Assembly: GCF_019510245.1 (NCBI RefSeq)
Contig: NZ_JAEKKT010000232.1
Span: 1 to 64,000 of the forward strand
DNA length: 64,000 bases
Direction: 5' to 3'
Source: Streptomyces sp.
GTDB lineage: Bacteria; Actinomycetota; Actinomycetes; Streptomycetales; Streptomycetaceae
Below, one piece after another: positions 54,298 through 62,354 of this stretch; within the stretch, counting starts at the first letter, position 1, and each line of letters starts with the position of its first letter. The notes below the pieces were generated by a model. It saw nothing but the letters and a program-made list of their open reading frames with translations, was not told where the DNA came from and made no database searches. The position numbers and the translations under genes were made by a program.

Positions 54298-56470
54298 TTG
54301 TCTCAGCACACGAGCATTCGCCAGCCATCGGACACGCCGTCCGGGCCGTCCGAACGCGAAGCGCCGCCGGAGGAGTCCGAGGTACTTGAGTCCGAGCGGG
54401 AAGCGGCGCCCGGGACTTCCGAGCCCGAGACCGCGCCCAAGGCCGGAGCCGCCCCTGAGGCCGAACCCGAGTACATAGCCGCCTCCGAGACCGACTCCGG
54501 ATCCAAGACCGACACCACCACCGAGCCCGAAGCCGCCGTCGAAACCGGTCCCGAGGCCGAAGCCACCTCCAAGACCGAAGCCGCCCCCGAGACCGGAGCC
54601 GAGGCCGAGGCCGAAGCCACCTCCAAGACCGAAGCCGCCCCCGAGACCGGAGCCGAGGCCGAGGCCGAAGCCACCTCCAAGACCGAAGCCGCCCCCGAGA
54701 CCGGAGCCGAGGCCGTGGCCGGAGTCGGGCAGGAATCCGGATCCGACGACGCCTCCGTCCCCGGAAGCTCCGCCGCACCCACTCCCGCCACCGACACCCC
54801 CCGCCCCCGGCGGCGCGGCTGGGCCGCCTGGAGTGGGCGGGTTCGGGAGCGGCGGGCGGTGTGGCGGGAGGCGCATCCCACCGCTGCCTCCGTGGTGTCG
54901 AACGGTGTCACCGTGCTGTGCGCGGCACTCGTGATCGCCGCGCTGGTGATGCCGAACACCGTCGTCGCGCTCGGGCCCGCGAAGTTCGTGCGGCTGCCGT
55001 CCGAGGGGATCATCGCGGCCGCCGTCGCGCTGGCGCTGCCCCGGCGGCCCCGGATCGTGCTGGCCGCGGTGTTCGGCGTCGTACTCGGTGCGCTGACCCT
55101 GGTCAACGCCCTGGACATGGGGTTCAAGCAGTACCTGGGCCGGAGCTTCAACGCCATCCTGGACTGGAGCCTGCTCGGCGACGCGGAGTCGTATCTCGAG
55201 GACACGATGGGCCGGACGGCCACCCTCGCCGTCAGCGTCGGTGCCGTCGTCCTCGTGCTGCTGATCTTCGTGCTGCTGGCGCTGGCGACGGTCCGGCTGA
55301 GCAATCTGCTCGCCCGGCATCCCGGGCGGGCCACCCGCGGCACCCTGATCGCCGGTGTCGTCTGGATCACCTGCTCCTCCTTCGGCGTCCAGCTCGCCGG
55401 CGGCGTGCCGCTCGCGGCCGACAGCACCGCGACCACGCTGGAGATCAAGGCCCGGCAGGTGAAGGACACCCTGCACGACGAGGCGGAGTTCCGGAAGGTC
55501 GCCAAGGTGGACGCCTTCGGCAACACCCCGTCCGACCAGCTGCTGACCAGCCTGCGCGGCAAGGACGTCGTCTTCACGTTCATCGAGAGCTACGGCCGCA
55601 GCGCCATCGAGGACCCGATCGAGGCACCCGGCGTCGACAGCACCCTCGCCGCTGACCTCGGCGACCTACGGCGGCAGCAGCTGGCTCGGCCACTCCACGA
55701 CGATGTCGGGACTGTGGGTCAGCAACCAGCAGCGCTACCGCACCGTCATGGCGAGCAACCACCTCAGCATCACCAAGGCGTTCCAGAAGACGGGCGACTT
55801 CGACACCGTGGGCGTGATGCCGGGTATCCAGAAGGGCTGGCCCGAGCAGAGCTACTACGGCCTCGACAAGGTCTACAACGCCTTCCAGCTCGGCTACAAG
55901 GGACCGAAGTTCAGCTGGTCGACGATGCCCGACCAGTACGCGCTGCAGCAGTTCCAGGACCGGGTGCACAGCAAGAAGCCGGCCGACGGCAAGTCCCGGA
56001 TGTCGTTCCTGATCCTGACCTCCAGCCACCAGCCGTGGGCGCCGATCCCCAAGATGGTGCCGTGGGACCAGCTGGGCGACGGCTCGGTCTTCAACGCCAT
56101 CCAGAAGGCCGGCAACAAGGCGTCCGACGTCATCGCCGACACCACCAAGTCCCGCCAGGAGTACGGCAAGTCGGTCCAGTACTCGGTGACCGCGCTCACC
56201 GAGTGGCTGGAGCGCTACGGCAACGACAACACGGTGCTCGTCTTCCTCGGCGACCACCAGCCGATCGCCCGGGTCAGCGGCAACCACGCCAGCCGAGACG
56301 TGCCGATCTCGATCGTCGCCAAGGACCCGAAGGTGCTGGACGCGATCGACTCCTGGAACTGGACCGACGGTCTGCGCCCGGCGCACAACGCCCCGGTGTG
56401 GAAGATGAGCGCGTTCCGCGACAAGTTCCTGACGGCGTACGGCTCCACGCCGCACCCGAAGACGAACTGA
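54298..56470 (+). pseudogene. Sulfatase-domain membrane protein (LTA-synthase-like), out-of-frame deletion
   Basis: From TTG 54298 (AAGGA upstream) the protein has a 180-residue Glu/Ala/Thr-rich cytoplasmic tail with three 18-residue repeats, then four to five transmembrane helices, then an extracellular alkaline-phosphatase/sulfatase domain beginning VVFTFIESYGRSAIEDP. At about 55652, after APGVDSTLAA, the family-typical LTSATYGGSSWLGHSTTMSGLWV continues in another frame to 56470. Both a frameshift and a missing stretch of roughly 15-25 codons are implied. The C-terminal part (FLGDHQPIA metal site) is intact. Relatives transfer polyol- or ethanolamine-phosphate groups to envelope polymers. 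Confidence 0.8.
54562..54723 (+). repeat. Three 54-bp in-frame repeats
   Basis: Units beginning GCCACCTCCAAGACCGAAGCC at 54562, 54616 and 54670, each encoding ATSKTEAAPETGAEAEAE with few changes. They lengthen the acidic N-terminal tail of the sulfatase-domain protein and are prone to copy-number change. Confidence 0.85.
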
Positions 56471-56486
56471 CCGCTCCGCCGGTGGT

Positions 56487-56505
56487 GCGCCCCCGCGCGG
56501 GGCGC
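56487..56505. terminator. Terminator between convergent sulfatase-type gene and dusB
   Basis: Hairpin GCGCCCC-CGCGC-GGGGCGC directly abutting the dusB stop codon. Confidence 0.7.
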
Positions 56506-57648
56506 TCAGCCCCCCGACGTGTCCAGTTCCGCGTCCTCGCCGATGCCCGCGCAGTCGTAGGGGTCCTTCAGCCAGCCGTCCGGCAGCACCACCCGGTTGT
56601 TGCCGGACGTCCGGCCGCGAGGGCCGTCGGCGCCGGTGGGCCAGGGCTGGTCGAGGTCCAGTTCGTCCAGGCCGGCGCGGAGGTCGGCCAGCGAGGACGT
56701 GATGGCGAGCTTCTTGCGCATCTCGCTGCCGACCGCGAAGCCCTTGAGGTACCAGGCGACGTGCTTGCGGAAGTCGACCACGCCCTTGGACTCGTCGCCG
56801 AGCCACTCGCCGAGCAGGGTCGCGTGCCGGACCATGACGTCGGCGACCTCGCGCAGGGACGGCTTCAGGACGTCCTGCGGGCGCCCCTCGAAGGCGGCGA
56901 CCAGGTCGGCGAAGAGCCACGGCCGGCCCAGGCAGCCACGGCCGACGACCACTCCGTCGCAGCCCGTCTCCCGGACCATCCTGAGCGCGTCCTGCGCCGA
57001 CCAGATGTCGCCGTTGCCGAGGACGGGGATCTCCGGGACGTGCTCCTTCAGACGGGCGATGGCCTCCCAGTCCGCCGTGCCGCCGTAGTGCTGGGCGGCG
57101 GTGCGGCCGTGCAGGGCGATGGAGGTGACACCCTCCTCGACGGCGATCCGGCCGGCGTCGAGGTAGGTGATGTGGTCGTCGTCGATGCCCTTGCGCATCT
57201 TCATGGTGACGGGGAGGTCGCCGGCGCCGGACACCGCCTCGCGGAGGATCGCGCGCAGCAGGTTCCGCTTGAACGGGAGCGCGGACCCGCCGCCCTTCCT
57301 CGTCACCTTCGGGACCGGGCAGCCGAAGTTCAGGTCGATGTGGTCGGCCAGGCCCTCCTCCGCGATCATGCGGACGGCCTTGCCCACGGTGGCCGGGTCG
57401 ACGCCGTACAGCTGGATGGACCGGGGCTTCTCGCTCTCGTCGAAGCGGATCAGCTGCATGGTCTTCTCGTTGCGCTCGACCAGCGCCCGGGTCGTGATCA
57501 TCTCGCTGACGAACAGCCCCTTGCCCCCGCTGAACTCCCTGCACAGGGTCCGGAAGGGCGCGTTGGTGATTCCCGCCATGGGGGCGAGGACGACCGGCGG
57601 CCGGACGGTGTGCGGGCCGACCTGGAGGGGGGACGTGGGCTCGGGCAT
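56506..57648 (-). CDS. dusB: tRNA-dihydrouridine synthase
   Basis: 380 residues: FMN barrel with VVLAPMAGITNAPFRTLCREF, DLNFGCPVPKVTRKGGGSAL (catalytic Cys), MKMRKGIDDDH and ALHGRTAAQHYGG, plus the C-terminal RNA-binding helical domain (VDFRKHVAWYLKGF). It reduces uridine in the tRNA D-loop. ATG 57648 chosen; the long frame upstream is antisense to the MFS gene. Confidence 0.94.
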   Translation of the reverse strand: MPEPTSPLQVGPHTVRPPVVLAPMAGITNAPFRTLCREFSGGKGLFVSEMITTRALVERNEKTMQLIRFDESEKPRSIQLYGVDPATVGKAVRMIAEEGLADHIDLNFGCPVPKVTRKGGGSALPFKRNLLRAILREAVSGAGDLPVTMKMRKGIDDDHITYLDAGRIAVEEGVTSIALHGRTAAQHYGGTADWEAIARLKEHVPEIPVLGNGDIWSAQDALRMVRETGCDGVVVGRGCLGRPWLFADLVAAFEGRPQDVLKPSLREVADVMVRHATLLGEWLGDESKGVVDFRKHVAWYLKGFAVGSEMRKKLAITSSLADLRAGLDELDLDQPWPTGADGPRGRTSGNNRVVLPDGWLKDPYDCAGIGEDAELDTSGG

Positions 57649-57771
57649 TCCCCCATTGTCCCGTACGCCGCGCGGTGCTCGTCCGGCCTGTGGACAACGG
57701 CCGGTCCGGTCACCCTCCGCGCCGATCATGGACCACTCATTAGTTAGACGCACTATCGAAATGGGCGTACG

Positions 57772-59232
57772 ATGGCACCCATGCCCGAGCTCAGCCCCCG
57801 CCGCCGCATGCTCGTCCTCGCGATCTGCTGTATGAGCCTGCTGATCGTCAGTCTCGACACGACCGCGCTCAACGTCGGCCTGCCGTCCATGCAGCGCGAG
57901 CTGCACGCCTCGACGGCCGGCCTGCAGTGGACCATCGACGCGTACACCCTCGTCCTGGCCTCGCTGCTGATGCTCGCCGGTTCCACGGGCGACCGGGTCG
58001 GCCGCAAGAAGGTCTTCATGACCGGCCTGGTCGTCTTCTCCATCGGCTCCCTGCTCTGCTCCCTCGCCCCGAACCTCGACTCGCTGATCGCGTTCCGCAT
58101 GGTCCAGGCGGTGGGCGGCTCGATGCTCAACCCGGTCGCCATGTCGATCATCACCAACACCTTCACCGACCCGCGCGAGCGGGCCCGGGCGATCGGCGTG
58201 TGGGGTGCGGTGGTGGGCATATCCATGGCCGCCGGACCGCTGGTCGGCGGCCTGCTCGTGGAGTCGGTCGGCTGGCGGGCGATCTTCTGGGTCAACATCC
58301 CGGTGGGCCTGGCGGCCGTCCTGCTGACGCTGCGCTTCGTGCCCGAGTCCCGGGCGCCGAAGGCCCGCCGCCCCGACCCGGTCGGCCAGGTGCTGGTCAT
58401 CGCCCTCTTCGGCTCGCTGACGTACGCGATCATCGAGGCGCCGACGGCGGGCGCGGGCACGGTCCTCCCCTTCGCCGCGGTGGCCCTCGTCGCCCTGGCA
58501 GGCCTCCTCTGGTTCGAGCCGCGGCGCGACGAGCCCCTCATCGACCTGCGCTTCTTCCGCTCGGCGCCGTTCAGCGGCGCGACGGTGATCGCGATCAGCG
58601 CGTTCGCGTCCCTGGGCGGTTTCCTGTTCCTCTCCACGCTGTACCTGCAGAACGTGCGTGGCCTGGACGCCCTGCACGCGGGCCTGTGGATGCTGCCGAT
58701 GGCGGTCCCGATGTTCCTGTGCGCCCCGCTGGCCGGCCGCCTGGTCGGCAGCCGGGGTCCGCGTCTGCCACTGGTGATCGCCGGTGTCGCGATGACCGCG
58801 AGCGCGGTGCTGTTCGCCGCGTTCGAGGCCGAGACCTCGGACACCACCCTCTTCCTCGGCTATGTCCTGTTCGGCATCGGCTTCGGCTTCGTGAACGCCC
58901 CGATCACCAACACGGCGGTCTCCGGCATGCCGAGGTCCCAGGCGGGCGTCGCGGCCGCGGTCGCCTCCACCAGCCGCCAGCTGGGCCAGACCCTGGGCGT
59001 CGCGGTGATCGGCGCGGTGCTGGCCTCCGGGATCGGCTCCTCGTCGTACGCCGGCAGGTTCGTGGGCGCCGCCCGCCCCGGCTGGTGGATCCTGGCCGGC
59101 TGCGGACTCGCGGTCCTGCTGCTGGGCGCCGTGACGAACGGCAGCTGGGCCCGCGCGACCGCCGACCGCACCGCGGCCCGGCTGGAGTCGCCCGAGGTGC
59201 GGCAGGCCGTGGGGGCGGCGGGGCGGGCCTGA
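57772..59232 (+). CDS. DHA2-family MFS drug exporter (EmrB/QacA type)
   Basis: 486 residues, 14 predicted helices. Motif A (GDRVGRKKVF), motif C-like GVWGAVVGISMAAGPLVGG, and the DHA2 N-terminal VSLDTTALNVGLPSMQ are present. ATG 57772 has another ATG 9 nt later and no clear ribosome site. The upstream TAGTTAGACGCACTA (57740-57754) has short dyad symmetry and may bind a regulator encoded elsewhere. Confidence 0.92.
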   Translation: MAPMPELSPRRRMLVLAICCMSLLIVSLDTTALNVGLPSMQRELHASTAGLQWTIDAYTLVLASLLMLAGSTGDRVGRKKVFMTGLVVFSIGSLLCSLAPNLDSLIAFRMVQAVGGSMLNPVAMSIITNTFTDPRERARAIGVWGAVVGISMAAGPLVGGLLVESVGWRAIFWVNIPVGLAAVLLTLRFVPESRAPKARRPDPVGQVLVIALFGSLTYAIIEAPTAGAGTVLPFAAVALVALAGLLWFEPRRDEPLIDLRFFRSAPFSGATVIAISAFASLGGFLFLSTLYLQNVRGLDALHAGLWMLPMAVPMFLCAPLAGRLVGSRGPRLPLVIAGVAMTASAVLFAAFEAETSDTTLFLGYVLFGIGFGFVNAPITNTAVSGMPRSQAGVAAAVASTSRQLGQTLGVAVIGAVLASGIGSSSYAGRFVGAARPGWWILAGCGLAVLLLGAVTNGSWARATADRTAARLESPEVRQAVGAAGRA

Positions 59233-59233
59233 C

Positions 59234-59575
59234 TCAGCAGGAGCGGACCGAGCGGCGGTGGCGGGCCAGGACCGCGTGCCGCAGGGCGCCCAGGGCCAGG
59301 GACTGCAGCAGCGCCGAGACGACGACGGTGCCGATGAAGAACCAGTCCGGGGTGTCCGTGCGCCAGGCCGTCCTGCCGAGCGCCGAGAGCAGCGGGAAGA
59401 CCGGGAACGTGACCAGGGGCGGCCAGAGCCAGGCGTAGTCGGAGCCGTGCTCGTCCGCGTGCACGGAGTCGACGGTGGCCTTGGCGATGACGACGCCGAC
59501 CAGGACCAGGTAGGCCACCGAGAGGCGGTTGGTGAGCATCAGCCGGACAACGGTGCGGGCCGGGCCGTATTCCAT
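59234..59575 (-). CDS. Small integral membrane protein of unknown function
   Basis: 113 residues with three hydrophobic segments (VAYLVLVGVVIAKATV, LWPPLVTFPVFPLLSAL, FFIGTVVVSALLQSLALGAL), the last similar to the SCO-type transporters' helper proteins only in size. GGGGGAGAAG precedes ATG 59575. It is convergent with the MFS gene with a 1-nt gap. No function is recognised. Confidence 0.75.
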   Translation of the reverse strand: MEYGPARTVVRLMLTNRLSVAYLVLVGVVIAKATVDSVHADEHGSDYAWLWPPLVTFPVFPLLSALGRTAWRTDTPDWFFIGTVVVSALLQSLALGALRHAVLARHRRSVRSC

Positions 59576-59708
59576 CGTCTTCTCCCCCGTGGCCGGACGT
59601 CGGTTCGCCGTCTCCTCGTTCCCTCTCCCCCCTGCATCGTCGGGGCGGGACGGCGCCCCGGTCCTGAGTACGCGTACTCAGTTGTGCGAACGAATTCCCG
59701 TGTTCCGG

Positions 59709-60602
59709 TCAGGAGTTCGGCGACACCGCCCCCGTCCGCGCCAGGTCGTGCAGCTCTGCCAGGCGGTGCCGTGACTCCTCGTCCGTCGGTACGTACGTGA
59801 CCATCCGCGCCCCGGTCTCGGGCTTCAGCCACAGGTCCGTGTGGTCCAGGGAGAGGAAGCCCACGTACTGGTTGAGGAACTGCTTGGTCCTGGTGCGGAC
59901 GCCCACGACCTCGTACCGCTCCCAGTTCGCGCGGAACTCCGGGGACTCCGTCGTCAGACGCTTGACCAGCATCTTCCAGGCGGGCTCGCCGAGGTGACCG
60001 GCCATGGAAGCGCGGAGTTTCGCGGCCATCAGGCGGCGGGTCTCCTCCAGGTGCACGATGGAGCGCTGCCACTCGGGGTGGGTGTAGACGAGGATCATGC
60101 AGTTGCGGTCCTCGGGCGGGACCGCGTCGAGGTCGCACAACAGGCGGGCGTAGGTGCGGTTGTAGGCGAGGATGTCGTAACGGCTGTTCTGCACGCAGGC
60201 CGGGAGGGGCTCCAGGGCGCGGAGCATCTCGTACATCGCTGGGGTGACGCCGGTGCAGCTCGCGGCCGGGGTGGGGTCCACGGCTTCGGCCAGCTGGAAG
60301 AGGTGGGCGCGCTCGCTCGCGTCGAGCAGGAGCGTACGGGCGAGGGCGTCCAGGACCTGGACGGAGACCTGGATGTCCCTGGCCTGTTCGAGCCAGGTGT
60401 ACCAGGTGACGCCGACCGCGGAGAGCTGCGCGACCTCCTCTCGCCGCAGGCCGGGGGTGCGGCGGCGGGTGCCGCGTGGCAGGCCCACCTCCTCCGGGGT
60501 GATCCGCTCCCGACGGCTGCGCAGGAACGCGGCCAGCTCCTGCCGCCGGATGCACGCGCTCCGTACCGGCGAAGCCTTCGTTTCACTCGCGGTGGTCGTC
60601 AT
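59709..60602 (-). CDS. XRE-family regulator with MmyB-type ligand domain
   Basis: 297 residues: HTH (about 25-85: ELAAFLRSRRERI, GLRREEVAQLSAVGVTWYTWLEQAR) followed by the MLTR/MmyB ligand-binding domain (ILAYNRTYARLLCDL, LDHTDLWLKPETGARMVTYVP). Members often control an adjacent oxidoreductase or exporter, and a DHA2 exporter is divergent here. ATG 60602. Confidence 0.9.
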   Translation of the reverse strand: MTTTASETKASPVRSACIRRQELAAFLRSRRERITPEEVGLPRGTRRRTPGLRREEVAQLSAVGVTWYTWLEQARDIQVSVQVLDALARTLLLDASERAHLFQLAEAVDPTPAASCTGVTPAMYEMLRALEPLPACVQNSRYDILAYNRTYARLLCDLDAVPPEDRNCMILVYTHPEWQRSIVHLEETRRLMAAKLRASMAGHLGEPAWKMLVKRLTTESPEFRANWERYEVVGVRTRTKQFLNQYVGFLSLDHTDLWLKPETGARMVTYVPTDEESRHRLAELHDLARTGAVSPNS

Positions 60603-60703
60603 GCCTCCAGCGTGCCGTCCCGCGGATCCTGTTGCCAGGTACTTCTTCTACCAGGATGAAGAGACTCTGGTACCACTCTGAGTGCCGGAGCAGGCTCGGG
60701 ACC
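60603..60703. promoter_or_regulatory. Divergent XRE / MFS promoter with operator-like repeats
   Basis: CCAGGTA (60635-60641) and TACCAGG (60649-60655) form an imperfect inverted pair, and TGGTACCA (60668-60675) is a perfect palindrome containing the same TGGTA/TACCA half site. All lie between the regulator and exporter starts. Confidence 0.55.
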
Positions 60704-62131
60704 ATGACCGAAACCGTCACCACCGCGACCGTACGGTCCCCGTCCGCGCCACCGGCGCTCGGCGGCCCCGGGCTGTTCACCGTCCTGCTGGCCGCCGCAC
60801 TTCCGCTCATCGACTTCTTCATCGTCAACGTCGCCCTGCCCACCATCGGCGCCGACCTGCACGCGGGCGAGGCGGTCCTGGAACTCGTCGTCGCCGGGTA
60901 CGGCGTCGCCTACGCCGTGCTGCTGGTGCTCGGCGGGCGGCTCGGCGACCTGTTCGGGCGCCGCCGGCTCTTCCTCGGCGGCATGGCCGCGTTCGGGCTG
61001 ACCTCGCTGGCCTGTGGACTCGCGCCCAGTGCCTGGACGCTGGTGGCCGCCCGGGTCGCCCAGGGCGCCGCGTCCGCCGCGATGCTCCCGCAGGTCCTCG
61101 CCACCATCCAGGCCGCCACCGCCGGCGGCCGCCGCGCCCGGGCCATGAGCCTGTACGGCGCCACCGCCGGCCTCTCCATGGTGGCCGGGCAGATCCTCGG
61201 CGGGGTGCTGGTCGCCGCGGACATCGCGGGCACGGGATGGCGGTCCGTGTTCCTGGTGAACGTGCCGGTCGTGCTCGTCGGGCTGGTGCTCGGGGCGCGG
61301 TTCGTCCCGGAGACCCGGTCGCAGAAGCCGGAGCCCGTCGACGGACCCGGGACCGTGCTGCTCGCGGTCTCCCTGCTCACCCTCCTCGCCCCGCTCACCG
61401 AGGGCCGGGCGGCGGGCTGGCCGCTGTGGACCTGGATGTCACTGGCCGCGTTCCCGGGCGTGGCCGCCGCCTTCTACGCCGTGGAGCGCCGCGCCGACCG
61501 CGCCGGCCGTACGCCGCTGGTCCCGCCGAGCCTGTTCGAACTCGCCTCGCTGCGCCGGGGCCTGGTGCTGATGCTGCCGTTCTCGATCGGGTTCAGCGGG
61601 TTCATGTTCGTGATCGCCGTGGCCCTGCAGAGCGGGGAGCACCTCGGTCCGGTCCCGGCCGGGATGGCGCTCGCCCCGATGGCGGTCGCCTTCCTGTTCG
61701 TCTCGCTCGCCGGACCGCGGCTGACCGCCCGGTACGGCAGCCGGGTGGTGACCGCCGGGTCCGTGATCCAGGCGGTCGGGCTGGTCCTCATCGTGCTCGC
61801 CGCCCGGCGGGACTGGCCGCACCTGGACTTCACCGGACTGCTGCCCGGGGTCGCGGTCGCCGGTGCCGGTCAGGCCCTGCAACTGCCCAACGTGCTGCGC
61901 CTGGTGATGTCGGAGATACCGCCGGCGCGGGGCGGGGTGGGCAGCGGCGTGATGGTCACGACCCAGCAGTCGGCGCTCGCCCTCGGCGTGGCCACCCTGG
62001 GCACCCTGTTCCTCTCCCTGGTCCCGCACCAGGGCATGCGGGACGCCCTCGTCACCACCCTCCTGGTCCAGCTGGCCCTGGTCGTCCTGACCGGCCTCCT
62101 CAGCCTGCGCCTGCCCCGCACGGTGGGCTGA
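60704..62131 (+). CDS. DHA2-family MFS drug exporter
   Basis: 475 residues from ATG 60704. Fourteen-helix exporter with LIDFFIVNVALPTIGADL, motif A (GDLFGRRRLFLGG) and motif C (GATAGLSMVAGQILGG). The upstream extension through the operator region is rejected. Likely under control of the divergent MmyB-type regulator; substrate unknown. Confidence 0.92.
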   Translation: MTETVTTATVRSPSAPPALGGPGLFTVLLAAALPLIDFFIVNVALPTIGADLHAGEAVLELVVAGYGVAYAVLLVLGGRLGDLFGRRRLFLGGMAAFGLTSLACGLAPSAWTLVAARVAQGAASAAMLPQVLATIQAATAGGRRARAMSLYGATAGLSMVAGQILGGVLVAADIAGTGWRSVFLVNVPVVLVGLVLGARFVPETRSQKPEPVDGPGTVLLAVSLLTLLAPLTEGRAAGWPLWTWMSLAAFPGVAAAFYAVERRADRAGRTPLVPPSLFELASLRRGLVLMLPFSIGFSGFMFVIAVALQSGEHLGPVPAGMALAPMAVAFLFVSLAGPRLTARYGSRVVTAGSVIQAVGLVLIVLAARRDWPHLDFTGLLPGVAVAGAGQALQLPNVLRLVMSEIPPARGGVGSGVMVTTQQSALALGVATLGTLFLSLVPHQGMRDALVTTLLVQLALVVLTGLLSLRLPRTVG

Positions 62132-62164
62132 TCAGCGCCCCGTACGTCAGCCCCCCCGTACGGC

Positions 62165-62254
62165 AGCGCCCCGTGCGCTGCCAGCGCCCCGCGCGGCGGC
62201 AGCGCCCCGCGCGGCGGCAGCGCCCCGCGCGGCGGCAGCGCCCCTTCGGGGCGC
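62165..62254. repeat. 18-bp tandem repeats
   Basis: AGCGCCCCGCGCGGCGGC starts at 62183, 62201 and 62219 with a partial copy at 62237 and a diverged one at 62165. Each can pair within itself (GCGCCCC/GGCGGC-type). The array runs directly into the dispersed repeat unit at 62238. Confidence 0.8.
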
Positions 62255-62330
62255 TGGGGGACCCCCAGCCGAAGGCTGGGGGAGGAACTGCGCGACCAGC
62301 CGCGACGGCGTCGCAGTCGCCAGACGGCAG
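62238..62330 (-). repeat. Dispersed 3' repeat unit after SpoIIE-type gene
   Basis: On the minus strand, about 25 nt after the phosphatase stop: GGCTGGTCGCGCAGTTCC, then the stem CCCCCAGCC-TTC-GGCTGGGGG and hairpin GCGCCCC-GAA-GGGGCGC (62254-62238). It is at a convergent junction with the MFS gene. Confidence 0.75.
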
Positions 62331-62354
62331 ATCGCGGCACCCCCGGCGGCGCAC

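Noticed and set aside
56506..58677. 723-codon version of dusB extending over the MFS gene
   Set aside because: The added N-terminal 340 codons are antisense to an exporter with clear motifs; Dus homology begins at the ATG at 57648.
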